Positions 1-11,574 of a stretch of DNA of 64,000 bases are shown here, in pieces. The notes beneath the pieces are model-generated. The model did not search any database and was not told where the DNA came from. It worked only from the letters and a program-made list of their open reading frames with translations. The position numbers and the translations under genes were made by a program. The DNA is from Antitrichia curtipendula. Taxonomy: Eukaryota; Streptophyta; Bryopsida; Hypnales; Leucodontaceae. The stretch's first letter is position 1. Every line of letters begins with the position of its first letter. The stretch covers positions 12,028,001 to 12,092,000 of the forward strand of contig OX579637.1 of NCBI GenBank assembly GCA_951230915.1, written 5' to 3'.

Positions 1-1
1 T

Positions 2-1647
2 CCCGCGACAGATGCCCCTGCACCAGGCTCTGGAAATCGTGATAAGGGGATTGCGGCAGGCACAGAGGCATCGTGGGATCCCCTGATCGTCCAGGAAACG
101 GAGGTCGTCATGGCGCAGGTGGATAAGGCAACAGGCGAGGATATTGACGGACATCTGGTAGGATTAGCAACTTCTACATCGGGGGATATCACGACGGTCG
201 CTTCGCAAGGTCTCCTGCTTACGGGAATTACGCTGGATGAACAGGAGGACACCCTCGTTGACTTGGTACCCATGAGTCCGAGATTCAGAGGGAGGGTGGC
301 TGTGGATATTGCATATGTCGCCTCCACTGTTGCACTGGAGGTGTCAAGCGAAGTGGCTCCTGGAAACGGTGAGGGAATTAACGAAGAAGTGCTGGAGGCC
401 TTACCTTATGAGGCCGCAGACATAATGAAATTGTACGTTGTGGATGCGGTCAAATCAATTGCTGAATCTCCGAGTACTGATTTAATTACATTCGGAATCA
501 TCGACCCTTCGGATCCTATTCGAAAGACGAAACAGCATACGCAAGCCGTAAGGCGAGCGCTCCGATTCGTGTACAAACCCTTGTTTAACTAGGCATTTCA
601 GAATGGGCCGCATGCAGGACTGGAAGGAGGGGATCCAATGGATCAACTATTCTACGAGGAAGGCGATGAGGAAGAGCAAGCGAGCGACGACGACAAGGAA
701 AAGGGGAAGCGGCCAGCTACTGATGACGAATGGTGGGAAGAGCAAAATCGCAGCGTCCAGAGGGGGAAAGGGCCAATGATTCAGGACGAGATAGGAAAGC
801 GGCAACGGGACGGTGATGTGGGCAAGAAAGCACTTCAGGGTGTCGACAAGAGCAAAGAAGGGTCTTCCCGAAAATACCTCCGACCCCGGATTCCAGGTAA
901 GAAGCTAACCATTTTTTATAATGCTTATACTTGAGAACAGATTCTTAACTGGACTTTAACGCGCTGTTTGTCGGATTTTCAGCAGGTTGTTGAGTCACCA
1001 AAGCCTCTCGTGAAGAGGTGCGGAAGCCGTTGAATAAGGTAGAACCGCGGGCGTATTTTGTGATCTTTGACCTGAATGGAGTTCTAATTCACAAGACTTT
1101 TGATGATTGTAATAGACGTCACTATGCTGTGCGACCAAGTTGCCCACACTTCCTGGAATGGGTGCATAGGACTGGTAAGCTTGCATTCTGGAGCAGTATG
1201 ACAAAATAGAATGCGACATTTGCTTTGAACCAGATGCTGTCCGGGGCGGTTGTGAAGCCGAAGGATGTGCCTATTCTCACGCAGGAGGACTGCACACTCT
1301 CGTCTTACAAAGACCATCGTTGTCCGGACAGGCCTTACTTTCTGAAGGATCTGTCACACTTCGCCCGTAAGCTGAATTTGCAGACACAGGAAAATATTCT
1401 ACTTATCGATGATGATCCATTAAAGAACCTCCAGAACGACAGTCATAACGCCATCTTCTCCACAACTTGGGATGGTGACATGAGAGATGATTACTTAATG
1501 GGGAAGCTGTTTCCTTATCTCAACCAACTTTTCAAGTCACAGGAAGCTGTCCCAGCGTATGTTAGAGCCCACCCGCTTCCTCATGGTCAGCATCCGGAGA
1601 TCCCGTTGATCAGACCGGGGTGTGACATATTGAAGGGTGTAATTTAG
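2..1647 (+). pseudogene. FCP1/NIF-type HAD phosphatase-like gene, 5' truncated by window edge, broken
   Basis: The frame is open from the left edge (position 2) to a TAG at 590-592, resumes in the same frame at 602-896, and after a probable intron encodes an FCP1/NIF-like HAD domain at 1018-1647. Visible family marks are FDLNG (1066-1080), WSS (about 1186-1197) and LLIDDDP followed by an NAIF-like block (about 1399-1460). The FCP1 family dephosphorylates phosphoproteins such as the RNA polymerase II CTD; here the second catalytic Asp is Asn (DLNG rather than DxDx), as I recall from many plant members, so activity is doubtful. The region before the domain is acidic and Ser/Lys-rich. An in-frame TAG at 1207-1209 cuts the domain just after WSSMTK, and an in-frame TGA lies at 991-993 if the obvious acceptor is used. 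The 590-592 stop could instead lie inside a 54-nt intron (548 GTAAGG to AG 601), which keeps frame. I infer an old intron-containing pseudogene. Confidence 0.7.
897..982 (+). other. probable spliceosomal intron in the FCP1-like gene
   Basis: Exon end CCAG is followed by GTAAGAAG at 897, and a T-rich tract ends in TTTTCAG at 982. The join is frame-compatible with the downstream HAD frame but meets a TGA at 991-993. An alternative acceptor, AAAG ending at 1003, would skip that stop. Retained introns argue against a processed pseudogene. Confidence 0.6.
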
Positions 1648-3060
1648 ATGTGGTTATTCTTCTGCGTGGGATTGGATCCGGAGATATCACGATCTCATTC
1701 TATCATACTTCATTACTTACTGTTTAATACTCTTGAACTCACTGTGAATTTTGTAAATGCATTTTTTAAATACTTGACTTTCCCATTTATTAAGAGTCAT
1801 TTTAAATTTTACTCATTTTGTAAGGCACATTGTAAATTTTATTGTATGGTTATATGTGAAATCCATTTGTGAGTTACAGTTATGATTTCAATTGGATAAT
1901 TTTGACCTCCATAATTATCGTCGTGCGTGAATATACTAAGATGTGTTTGTATAGTATGCAAGTTCATTTCCTGTCATGAGATCTCACGATGGACTGTAGG
2001 GGCGATTTTAACTGACATGTATTGTCGTACTCATTGTGCACAGCGTCAGTCTCTCTTCTTCTTTTTGTTAAATCGCATATCATGTTGCTGGGGATAATGA
2101 AATTGTATTCAACTCTGAAGTATTTTATTTTTGTTTCTCCGAAACAACTGATGGATCATTGCATTTAGAATGGTAAGCAAGATTGAAGCCATGACATATG
2201 ACATTAAGAAATTAAAGCAAAGTAAAGAGATAAATGAAGAGAATGGAGCAAAGAGAAACATGAAGACTAAGTGAAGGAGCAGAGTGGGGGACCTACACTC
2301 CAGCAATCCCCATCTCGTCTGAAGACGATGGTAAGGTCCCATCATGTCTCACGAAGATGGGGGAATGCTGGGAAGCGGTATCTTCAGTAGGTTTTATTAG
2401 TGTGGGCCTCATAATGTTCAGCTGCTTAGTTCAATTAGGAGATCGCACGATCTTCCCTCTTGCCGTCCAAGGAATTTAATGGATCACCATGTACATGTCC
2501 GATAGTACAAACAGTTGTGTGTCTTTCGTCCCCGTAATGTTTTCCATTTTGGTTTATGTAATAGGGAATGATAGTTGTAGTTGTGCTTATGCAATTTGTT
2601 GGGCGTGTTCCTCCTATTGTCAGCAAGACTTCACCCTAAAACCGCTGAAGTCTTGATTTGAATTTATTCACGTAATCTTGTCTCTATGGCTTGATTGGGA
2701 GATCTCATGGTCGTGTGACATTGCCTCTAATGGATACTCTGAACTTTGCAATTCTCTCGCTGCAATGTAATGCAAATCCTTCTTTTCTTTTGTATTTTGG
2801 ATCTCATATTATTTATGCCTAATTCCACTTTCTGTGTTTAAAAGAATCATTTATCTGCATGCCTCACTAGTCTTGCATTCTTGGACTGCAGTCACATTCT
2901 ACACGTAATATTAACTTTCCTAAACTCATCTGCAAATGAGATTTTCACTTGATGTTCTCTTTTCTAATCCGCCAGTTCTGTTCGGTACGCGGTTCTGTAG
3001 TAATGCATAGTGATCGTGATATCTCACGATCATTCGACGTCCTCTTCTGTCTTTACATCA
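1648..3060. other. non-coding stretch after the HAD-like gene
   Basis: AT-rich with no supportable coding region. It contains several instances of the ATCTCACGAT-like motif described as a separate repeat. Part of it may be 3' untranslated sequence of the upstream gene. Confidence 0.5.
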
Positions 3061-4145
3061 TTTCTGTGTGCTGAGATGTACTTGGTCTTTGCAGAAGGCG
3101 ATGCTCCTTGTACTGACTGGGGATCTCTGCATTAAGGGCGGTGTAGAGGATCTTCCACAGAATATACAAATACGGGCTGGCTTCCACAATCTTCTGCGAT
3201 ATCTTGTTGAAGAAACTCACTGTGGCTTGTGGGCGGCAGTGCAACCTTCGACATTAGCTGTTCTCCTTCGACGTATTCTACCGCTGGAGATTCTTTCAAG
3301 GTTCTTTTTCTTTTCTGGATCCGACATTCCACGCAAGAACCAACTGTATCCGCGGCGTCATGCACTACGGAGGATTCTTTCAAGTAATCCTTGGACGCGC
3401 AGGGTACTCTTGAATGACACTGTCGTAATGCTTGTTCTCGATCCTCTGAATTGGGCACGTCCGCATTTACTTCAACCGGCATTGCATGTGAGGGATGATG
3501 TAGATACTTCAGATTGGCAATGTGCGCACGTTATAGGACCGCACTTTGATTGGTCGTGGGCCCAGAAATAAGCATAGGTTCACATGGAACTAGTGGCACT
3601 TATTTGATTGGCACCCATTCGATTTGAATGGCACGTATTTGTTGCATCCAAATGATTATAAAGTCCGTTTCGCTCGTTATCACTTGGGTTGTGCAGAGTC
3701 ATCGCTTTGGCTGTTTTGTATTGTGTTTTCAAGTAGTGGGTTTGCCCTATTCGTTTCACCAAAAAGTAGAAGATGATTATGAATTGGTGAATCCACCTTC
3801 TGTATTTCACTGTTATTACAACTTATCAAATGTTCGTAACTGCATGATTGTTTTGCCTCATCACATCTTTCTTCTTGGGTAATGCTCTGCAAAATATGTC
3901 GTGACATCTCCCGATCTGTAATGTCGCATATTTAAAGCCAACCCTAAATATGAAGCCACTCCTTACAGTAAATATGGGAGTTGACATCATCCAAAATGCA
4001 TCAATTTGTTCCTACACTTTAAATCCAAAAGGGATACAATTCCACTGCATCAACAATCTCCCGATGACTCCACATCCTACGGCAGTTTAAGCCTCCACCG
4101 AAAGGCATTGCGGCCTCAGTTTACATAAGATCAGGATATCCTACG
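1680..4145. repeat. dispersed ATCTCACGAT-like motif, about nine sites
   Basis: The same 10-14-bp word recurs irregularly: near 1681 (ATATCACGATCTC), 1978 (GAGATCTCACGAT), 2345 (TGTCTCACGAAGAT), 2439 (GAGATCGCACGATC), 2700 (AGATCTCATGGTCG), 3012-3031 (GATCGTGATATCTCACGATC, nearly palindromic), 3904 (CATCTCCCGATC), 4056 (AATCTCCCGATG) and 4133 (GGATATCCTACGATG). Spacing is not constant, so it is not a tandem array. Function unknown. Confidence 0.45.
3068..3571 (+). pseudogene. possible second HAD/FCP1-like relic
   Basis: A 167-codon open frame whose first half resembles the core of an FCP1-type HAD domain: a hydrophobic strand LLVLTGDL where the catalytic Asp loop would be, then a charged loop, then a stretch (about 3165-3285) with RAGFHNLLRYL and HCGLWAAVQP, matching the usual order RPG-x-H-x-FL followed by a W-S-S-like strand. 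The catalytic Asp pair is not intact and the later part (about 3290-3390) looks like unrelated or intronic sequence. It lies 1.4 kb downstream of the clearer HAD-like pseudogene on the same strand, so a decayed tandem duplicate is plausible. No ATG start with good context is evident. It could be a chance open frame. Confidence 0.3.
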
Positions 4146-5720
4146 ATGCCCTTAACCTTCACAAAGTCCAGAATTCCCGCTAAAGTCCAGAAGTAGTTAA
4201 ATGTGGCATTGATCTAAATTTTTTCAAAAAGAGTGGGACCTTGTGAAGTGCAGCTGCCCGGATTTTTGCATGGAAAAAAAAAGGATTTTTGTCACTTCAA
4301 ACGCCTATATCTTGCAATCTATATGGCGGAAATTTCTGAAATTTTTTCCCCATCTTCTCAAACTAGTTGACTACATGATCCTACGGTTACATGTGTCCAA
4401 AAATGTTTTTTTCTCCAAAACTTGGTACTTGTACTAGAAATGGCAGTTTTGGAGCATTTTTGTTGAAAACATAGTCAGAAACCTTAATCGGAGAGGGCTC
4501 TAAAACAGCCCATCCAGCAGGGGCTCTGAAATAGACATGTGAATTGTGGAAAATGGAAATGTGAATTACAATGGAGCTTGATGAGATTTGTTTTAACTTC
4601 TTCAATGGATGGTTTAAGAGCCACATGGGGTTCATTCCTAACTAAGTGGTTAGGTGTCTACTAATTTAATTCAAAATTAGAGTTTGTTGTTCAACTACCT
4701 TCTTACAAGCATTGAAAAATCTGAAATAATGATTAAATCAAGCATTCATTTCAGATTTAGAAAGGGATGCTTTTAGAAACCATTTCAATTGCTTTGTACA
4801 TGTTGCAATGTTAGTTTTCAAACAAGGCTTGATTTTTTTTCAAACTATGCATGGATGGGTTTCTGAGGGCCTATGTTCACAAATAGGGACCTATAGCATA
4901 TTGTGTTCAAAAATTCGTAACTAATTCAATAATGCTTCAAAAAGTATGAAACAACTTGAGTTAGATTCCTCATCTATTTTTTTTGGACTGAAAAATAAAC
5001 TAAAAATACTTCCATCTGAGGAAATACATGAAAAAGGCAGATCAACACTTAGATGGTCGCTTTTTGAGCCTCTTACCTTAGAGGTTAATTGCACAAATTA
5101 AATTTTTAATTCAAGAACTTCCTCAAAATTCAAATTTGAATTGTTTTTTGGGCTGGAACCACTTTGTTTGTGCGAAATAATGATTAGGGATGTCCAAGAA
5201 TATATATTTTGCATCCCTACTATTCTGTTCATTTAAAAAAAATTATGTCTGCTTTCTTTTTTCTATTACAATACATTTTGTAGTTTTTTTTTAAAATAGT
5301 TAAAATATTTCTCACATTGAAATGTTGATAATCATAAAGTATAATAAGTTTATAAACTTATCACTCAAGAAGTTCTTAGTCAAGGAATTATACATGCATC
5401 ACGCAAAGGAATTCAACAATTCAATAATCATTAATCAATATATGTATTTCATATGCATCATGTAGTACAAAACTGGAAAAGCATATAGCGCGTTTTCCAT
5501 GAGAAAATATGCATATCCACAAGTCTTTGTCTAATACTATTTAAGAAATCAAACTACCGAAGTAGCAATTCTATAAGCATCGGTAATGATAAGTGCCTAA
5601 GTGTAACACAAAATATGATTTGCTACTTAGTAATTACCACACTAGAAAATGCACTCAGTCGATGTTCATTGGACTATTTGCAGTGCCACTGGGTCCAACC
5701 TCATTGTCATGTGTGCCGTG
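3572..5720. other. AT-rich intergenic region
   Basis: No coding region or RNA gene recognised. The stretch around 4229-4260 shares a short word (GCTGCACTTSACAAGGTC, opposite strand) with 29620-29655, suggesting a dispersed repeat. The rest is A/T-rich with homopolymer runs. Confidence 0.5.
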
Positions 5721-8516
5721 CTACATGGGAAAATCTTCAACGGAGCCTACTTGAAGTCTACAAACCGCAGATCGAGTTCTCCTCGCTGGTCTGTCTTCTT
5801 CCAAAATGGCCCTCATAATTTGCAACTGCTTGAGGCTCTCTAGCGCTCAACGTGTCTCCGGGCTATGTTGCTCAAGGAGGAAATCCAGCCCTTTGTTTCT
5901 AAAAGTTTCCCTCCACTCAGATTCCGATAATTGAGCATGCTCCGCCGGGTTGGGCATGTCAGGGTCCTCCCCAATTCCAACCCCGTCGTCATTGGTGACA
6001 CGAACTCCATCAACGCCCCACAACCAATGCTTAGGGTGAGGTCCAAATTGAAACTTCTTTCCAACCTCGTCCCAATGTCCATTGAAGCATTGGAAGAAAA
6101 AAGTTCCGTCGTCCTTGGCTCTGCTTGTCTTTCATTGGAATCAAGTGGTGGCAGACTTGGACAATTTGATCTGAGTCACTCTTCCAACCAATTTCAACAC
6201 CGACCTGTGTCTTGTCCAACGATGTCATTTGTAATATCCAGCTCCACACCAAGTCTGTTCAGGGGCATTCAAGATATGGAATTCTCAATGTGGTGGCATG
6301 TATTGGATCAAGCCAAACAATTTGTACAAGCACTCGTGGAAAGGAGCTTTGCACAATGCGCATCGACGACAGATAATCATAGAATTAATGAGGCAAAATG
6401 GATGGTACAAGTGGTTGCACGTGCCCAAGTGCATTCCACCTTCAAAGCCAAATGGATTCATACAAATGGGGCATACTGTCCCATCCTGCACAAAACTTGA
6501 CGGATTGGGCCACTCTTCTTAAATTTAACTACCAATTGTCAGGTTTTGTTGACGGTGAACACGCATGCCAACTTCCATTGGTAGTACTGCTCCACCAAAG
6601 CATGCAAACAACTTTTTCATTTTTGGTTTTCCGCTCGCAAGTCGTTCAGCTCTGAGCTATTGTCCATAACCATGCTTTCAACTTCAGTTTGCATTGGTAC
6701 GTTGGCGGTGGTGGAAAGTTCGAGAAAGGCCAATGAATCTTTTTCTGTAGACATGGTAGCAGGATTGTGCACATTTTGCACCAAAATTTGAGAATTGCGA
6801 GGAGGTCCTTCTGCGTGTCATTGTGGATCCTGACCATTGTTCATTATTTGTGCTGCTTGTAGAGATTGCCAAAGCTCCTCTATCTCACGTGCTTGCTGAG
6901 CAATTACTTTGTCTTTGTGCTTGATTTCTTCCCTAAAGTTGCCCACATCTTCATACAAAGCATGCATTTCAACACCTATGTCTTGTAACTGCACCCTCAA
7001 GCTCTGTATGTCTTTTGCAGCAGTCATGACATCAACAATTCCAATAGTTGGTTCATCAGGCGCTTGGACCTGTCCCGCAGGAACTCCAACCACTGGTTCC
7101 TCAGGGCCATAGAATTGCACATGAGCACCTTGCTCCGGAAGTTCTTCATGAACTGCACGTTGAGCCCTCTGCCATTTTGCACAATGTTCTCTTCTATGGG
7201 TTAATACCTTTTATTCATGAGTCCCATCAGACTCATTGTCCGTTGTAGAGTCTGCTGTCTTATAAGTGTCGGGCGGCTCAATACGTGTGTTGAACCTGCC
7301 CAACCCTCCTTCAGTATACCTCATAATCCCCCTTGCAATTATTCCATTATGGGTGAATGCAAGAAACACTTGTACTATTTGTTGCATTTTATTACAATAC
7401 TCATGACTTTTTCTGGAGTACTTTAAAGTTAGAAAATTAATTTGAAAAAAATTTGAAAAATATGAACAATGTATACACCTCTAAGATGAAGGTTTTCACC
7501 AAAGGAAATTGATAGAAAAATTCTCTAAGTAGGAGAACTTAAAAAGCGTCAAACCTCAAGAAAATACATACCTTCATGTTTTAATTCGGAAAAAATAGTA
7601 AAAATAAGTTAATACAAAAAATAGAAAGTGGCCATTTGCAACAATTCTATGGAGATGGTCATTCACCAGAAAACACCAAAATAATATTTTATATGTTTCA
7701 AAATTCAAGCAGAAAGAAGCTCTTTTTGTAGACTTCCACACCACATAAAAATAACTTTTTTCAAAATCCCTCATGTGGAGAGATGTAAGTCTACTAGAAG
7801 ACCATCTCGTCCAAATTTCATCTCAAAATCATTAAAAAAAGGTACTCCTTAGTACTAAAAACCTCCAAATCTCATTTGTGACATTTAATCACTAGTACTA
7901 TTTTAGTATTAAAATATTTTTGAAAATTATGAAAAAATTATGTAAGGTGTATGATAGACATGAGTACCTTCTCTAGAAATCTTGAGTCATTTCGAGCAAA
8001 AATGCAAAACTTATGGCCAAAAAACAGATCAGCACTTAGCTTGTGACACAAAATAGTACAAGTGTTTCTTGCATATGGTCTCGGTATTTTGATCTTAGAT
8101 GGCATCTTCTTCAAGGTGGACCAATCCACCCGCTAGTTCAATTTGACCTCCGCATGCACACCTTGTGCAATGAAAAGGTGGACTTCATTCCTTCTTACAT
8201 TAAGTTTGTTGTACAACACCTGACATACTTCGATGAATCGTTGTTTGAAGGCCTCATCGATGCAGTATTTCAAGTTCGCTTTATGGAACTGGCGGTGATA
8301 GTTGTGCTGCTCTTCCAGGAAGGCCTTGTCAATGTGGCACCATTCGAAGTAAGTGGTGCAAGTCTCAATACTCCATGGGTCAGGGTCTTCATTCCAACCC
8401 CTAAATGCAAGTTTGTTGGGATTTCAAAGTATGTGTAATCTCTTTGGATGTATCTTTCCCGGCCTTTCTCTTGGAGAGTCTCTTTCTTCTTCGTTAGTAC
8501 TCGGTAATGTCGCCAT
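5721..8516 (-). pseudogene. RING-finger/coiled-coil family gene, most complete copy, several breaks
   Basis: Read on the minus strand the order is: an N-terminal block with WCHIDK (8343-8326) and RNE/VHAE/VDW marks to about 8110; a coiled-coil segment (7260-6820) with a heptad-like KDKVIAQQAREIEELWQ; a RING finger (6491-6285) with spacing C-x2-C-x14-C-x-H-x2-H-x2-C-x10-C-x2-C; and a C-terminal block with QCFNGHWD and HPKHWLWG (about 6096-5990), ending at a TAG at 5723-5721. RING proteins of this type usually act as E3 ubiquitin ligases; the substrate is unknown and the flanking blocks are not recognised. Breaks: TGA 8426-8424, TAG 8135-8133, TAA 7213-7211, TGA 6287-6285 (Trp in the 45-kb copy), a 1-nt shift in the A-run near 6096-6101, and TGA 5849-5847 (Arg in the 45-kb copy). 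A TATA box lies about 130 bp upstream. The chosen ATG is 8516-8514. Confidence 0.7.
7440..7935. other. AT-rich spacer inside the RING-family locus, possibly intronic
   Basis: Lies between the N-terminal block and the coiled-coil segment of the minus-strand RING-family copy. Both strands are rich in stops and A/T runs. It may be a decayed intron, but no convincing splice pair was identified. Confidence 0.4.
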
Positions 8517-8599
8517 CGTGAAAAAGGAAGGCAAAAAGTTGGTATGTCAAAATAAGTCACCCTGCACAACGCCAATGACCAGCTCAATGAAGAGGTGGA

Positions 8600-8860
8600 A
8601 GATCTGGAATATGTAGGGCAGGGACGAATGAGGCAGGGACGCCTTTATATAGTCAAGGACGTTTCCGAGCCAAGGCGTGGACGCGCTGACGCAAACGACA
8701 GAGGGCCGGCACGCGTCCCCCCAAGCTGACGCGGGGACGTCCGTGCCCTATCCTCGCAAGGGCGCGGACGTGGGAATATAAAATCCCACCTAAACCTCCA
8801 TTTGTCTTTGCCAAGTCCACATCCTACGCCTCATACCTTTGTTTGCGAAAGCGACCTTTG
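8600..8860. promoter_or_regulatory. divergent promoter region with two opposed TATA boxes
   Basis: A GC-rich stretch (GGACGCGCTGACGC, CGGCACGCGTCC, GCGCGGACGTGGG) within AT-rich DNA. On the minus strand TATATAAAG lies at 8651-8643, facing the RING-family gene. On the plus strand GAATATAAAATCC lies at 8774-8786, facing the kinase-like gene, with a 5' UTR intron and an ATG at 8956 downstream. The two TATA boxes are about 125 bp apart. That the region serves both genes is inferred. Confidence 0.6.
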
Positions 8861-8863
8861 GAA

Positions 8864-8927
8864 GTGAGTTTGGTGGGTGATCGGGCTTGGCCCACATGTA
8901 GCACCTGGTTTTTTTATTTTTTTGCAG
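8864..8927 (+). other. probable 5' UTR intron of the kinase-like gene
   Basis: Donor GTGAGT at 8864-8869 and a long T tract ending TTTTTTTGCAG at 8927 give a 64-nt intron. The ATG at 8956 lies 28 nt beyond it. Confidence 0.5.
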
Positions 8928-8955
8928 AATTTTGGTGGTTCTAAAAGATTGTACA

Positions 8956-10516
8956 ATGGCAAGAGAAGGGGGTGAGTCATCGGGTCACCGGTCGGTATTT
9001 GAAGACTTGGATGCAAATTTTGAGGTGGTACCTCCGGCATCAAGCGTATCAGTGGCTTCAGGGTCATCCAATCCCTCATCATCCAGCAGGTCGAAGCGCA
9101 AAAATCAACCTAATCCAAACATCCCCCCCACGAATATGTGCTTGAGGCTAGAGTAATAGCGGTAATCTTTTACAAACGACGAAGCTCTGGATTGATGTCC
9201 AGAAAATACGTGAACTACAACAAAGAAGGATACGACAACTTGACTAGTGAAGTGCGGCGAGAGTTGAAGACCAAATTTAGAGCATCAAAGCGATTCAACA
9301 ATTATCAGGATTACTGGTTGCACTCTGAGTGGTTGGATAAACAAGTGTCGCAGTTGACCACTAATATTGTGGCAAATTGGTGTTATCACACAAAAAAGAA
9401 GGAGAATGGTAGTGATTGGGACACGCATGACAAGGAGTTTGCTTCAAGATTGATGCAAATTCAAACGTTCTCCCAACAATATTCTTCTTCTTGTAGAAAG
9501 AAACAAGCACCATGGAAAGCGACGCTTGAAGACCAAATACAAGCTCATTGCGTTAGCGGAACATTCAAGTGGCTGGAAAGTTGCGTGAAAGTGAATCCCA
9601 TGCCAAATCAAACCGCAACTGGATCATATGGGACCATAAGGAAGGTGGTGCTGATAAGACTACAAAGCATTCGTAGTTGGATTTGCTTCGCCGGAAAGAC
9701 TTTGAAGACCTTAAATGAGAAGGAGAAGCGCCAAGATATTATGAATGAGGCGGGTGTGTGTGTCCAGTGTTACATCCTGGTATCATAAGACTTGCGTACA
9801 TCCATCCCAAAACAATGGAAGGCTACACGCTATGGTGGAATGGAGGCTCTTTAATTTCTTTTTTAACCAAGTACAACTCAAAAGTGAGTGAATCATTGGA
9901 GGTGGATGACATCACGGGACAACATGATACAAGTTTGACGCAAGAAGAACTCGGTTGAGTTGCAACTTATCGTAGAAATCACGTGAACTTGGTTTTATCA
10001 TTGCTTGTCACAGTGGGAAAATGCCATGAAGCAGAATATTTACACAATGACATTACTCCATCCAATGTTTTGCTCCATTTTGATGAATGGAAAGAGAATA
10101 TAATGTACATAGGGATTTGCAACTGGGGGCTTTCTGGTCGAGTCATAGAGAAGGAATCATCAAGGTATGGTTATCGAACCATGGAGGAGCTCGAATGGGA
10201 GAAAAATCAATGAAAACATGCAGCCCCCGAATTGTTCTATGTGTACGGAGAGAAGGGGTCAGAGACCTCGCTTGAAGTCATGCAAAAAAAAAAGGTGTAT
10301 TCCATGGTTGTTGATGCATATGCAACAGGGTGGATAGCATATTAAATTTGGAAAGAAGAATGGGATTCCAAATATTTTACGATCAAAAACCAGAGCAGTA
10401 TCAGAATTTGAGGACTAAGTTGTTGAGCCTCTAGAAAGTAGATGTAGGCAAGAGGGCGTCTGTACCTGACGTTCTAGACACTTTGAAGAAGGCACCTCAC
10501 TGTTGGACTATACTTG
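8956..10516 (+). pseudogene. protein-kinase-like family gene, copy K1, frameshifted
   Basis: From the ATG at 8956 a Ser-rich start reads to a C7 run (9123-9129), where the frame must change. The next block (9200-9430) matches the N-terminal block of the other copies. An N-lobe follows with a glycine loop GSYGTIRKV (about 9625) and FAGKTLK as the likely lysine strand, then after a 1-nt shift in a GT run near 9755-9765, EGYTLWWNGGSL in the hinge region. The catalytic loop is HNDITPSN (10043-10066), and the Mg-binding motif reads NWG (10121-10129) where copy K2 has DWG. A final block with DAYATGW and IAY reaches about 10500. A TGA interrupts at 9956-9958. Family role would be Ser/Thr phosphorylation; loss of the DFG-type Asp plus the breaks make activity unlikely. 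Copies are K2 at 19.7-21.3 kb and K3 at 38.7-39.3 kb. Confidence 0.7.
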
Positions 10517-10954
10517 ATTGTTGTTATCGTATATAGTTTGTATTATTTCAGATTCAGTATGTGGCAGTTTTATAGGAAGACCACACTTTTGTACTTAGAA
10601 GAGCATATGTATTTTGCAATTGCTACATAAAGACACGAATGTATGGTAAAAATTTTGTAATATAGAATTTGGTCTTTCTTCCATCATGGCAATTGTATGA
10701 CTTTTTTGAATTTATGAATGTTGAGTAAGCAAACAATTTTGAATGCAAAAGAGCATGGGCATATGGTGGATGCTGTGGGCACCTTAAAATTTTGAAAGAA
10801 TCGTAGCCCGTAGCCTGCAAGATTTAGGAAGGAATGACTTTGAAATATATAATACTCTTCAATATGAAAATGAAGTGAATTCCTAATTGTTTTAATTTAC
10901 CAAGCTTCTGACAAAAAGCAAGCCTGAGTGAGGGAGTGAGTAAGTGAGTAAGCC
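10517..10954. other. non-coding region downstream of K1
   Basis: AT-rich; no coding region recognised. Probably 3' flank of the kinase-like copy. Confidence 0.5.
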
Positions 10955-11290
10955 AACAAGGGCCCCTTTACCTTTACTTTGAAATTCACAATGGAAAAAA
11001 AATGGTTTGTTTGAACAAGGGCCCTTTTTCATTCCCAAAAAAATTATTTGAATTTGTGTCTAATTTAAAAAAATGTGGTTCGCGTGAACAAGGGTCCCCC
11101 TTTGTTGGAAGTTATTACTTATTACTTATAAATTGAAAAGGAATTATTATCTTTTTGCCTACAATTGAAAAAAATATGATTCAATTGAACGAGGGCCCCT
11201 TTAGTGCTTGTTAATGGCAAATGAATTAAATTCATTCGCCTACAAGGAAAAGAAATACGGGTCCACGGAGCAAGGTTTGTCCTCTTTACT
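10955..11290. repeat. imperfect repeats containing GAACAAGGGCCCC
   Basis: About five spaced repeats of a unit containing GAACAAGGGCCCCTTT, each followed by A-rich or TTACT-rich sequence. Copies near 10965, 11013, 11088, 11188 and 11268 (the last degenerate) give roughly 60-100-bp spacing. Confidence 0.5.
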
Positions 11291-11574
11291 TTTAAATTTA
11301 TAAAAAATTAGTTTTTCAGTACATCATGCGACTAGAAGTTTTGACTTTGAACATTTTAAACTTTAAATTTTTGCACTAATAAGTTTTGAGCTTTACATCA
11401 TTATAATGGAAAATTGAATTGAGAGTCTAGCAAAAAAAAGAAAACTTGAAAAAGCTTCATTTTCATTATTAAAAAGAATGTTAAGTAGAAGTAGGTAGGA
11501 GATAGTAGGAAAATCTAAAATATTGATATCTTTTATATGGAATGAAAATGCATTAATTTTAATCATGAGATTGT

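Noticed and set aside
1648..1872. 74-codon frame directly after the HAD-like domain
   Set aside because: It is in the same frame after the TAG but is low-complexity, Phe/His-rich and AT-driven, with no similarity to the domain; most likely 3' flank.
5344..5361. Perfect 18-bp palindrome ATAAGTTTATAAACTTAT
   Set aside because: One such palindrome is expected by chance in about 64 kb of AT-rich sequence, and nothing nearby supports a function.
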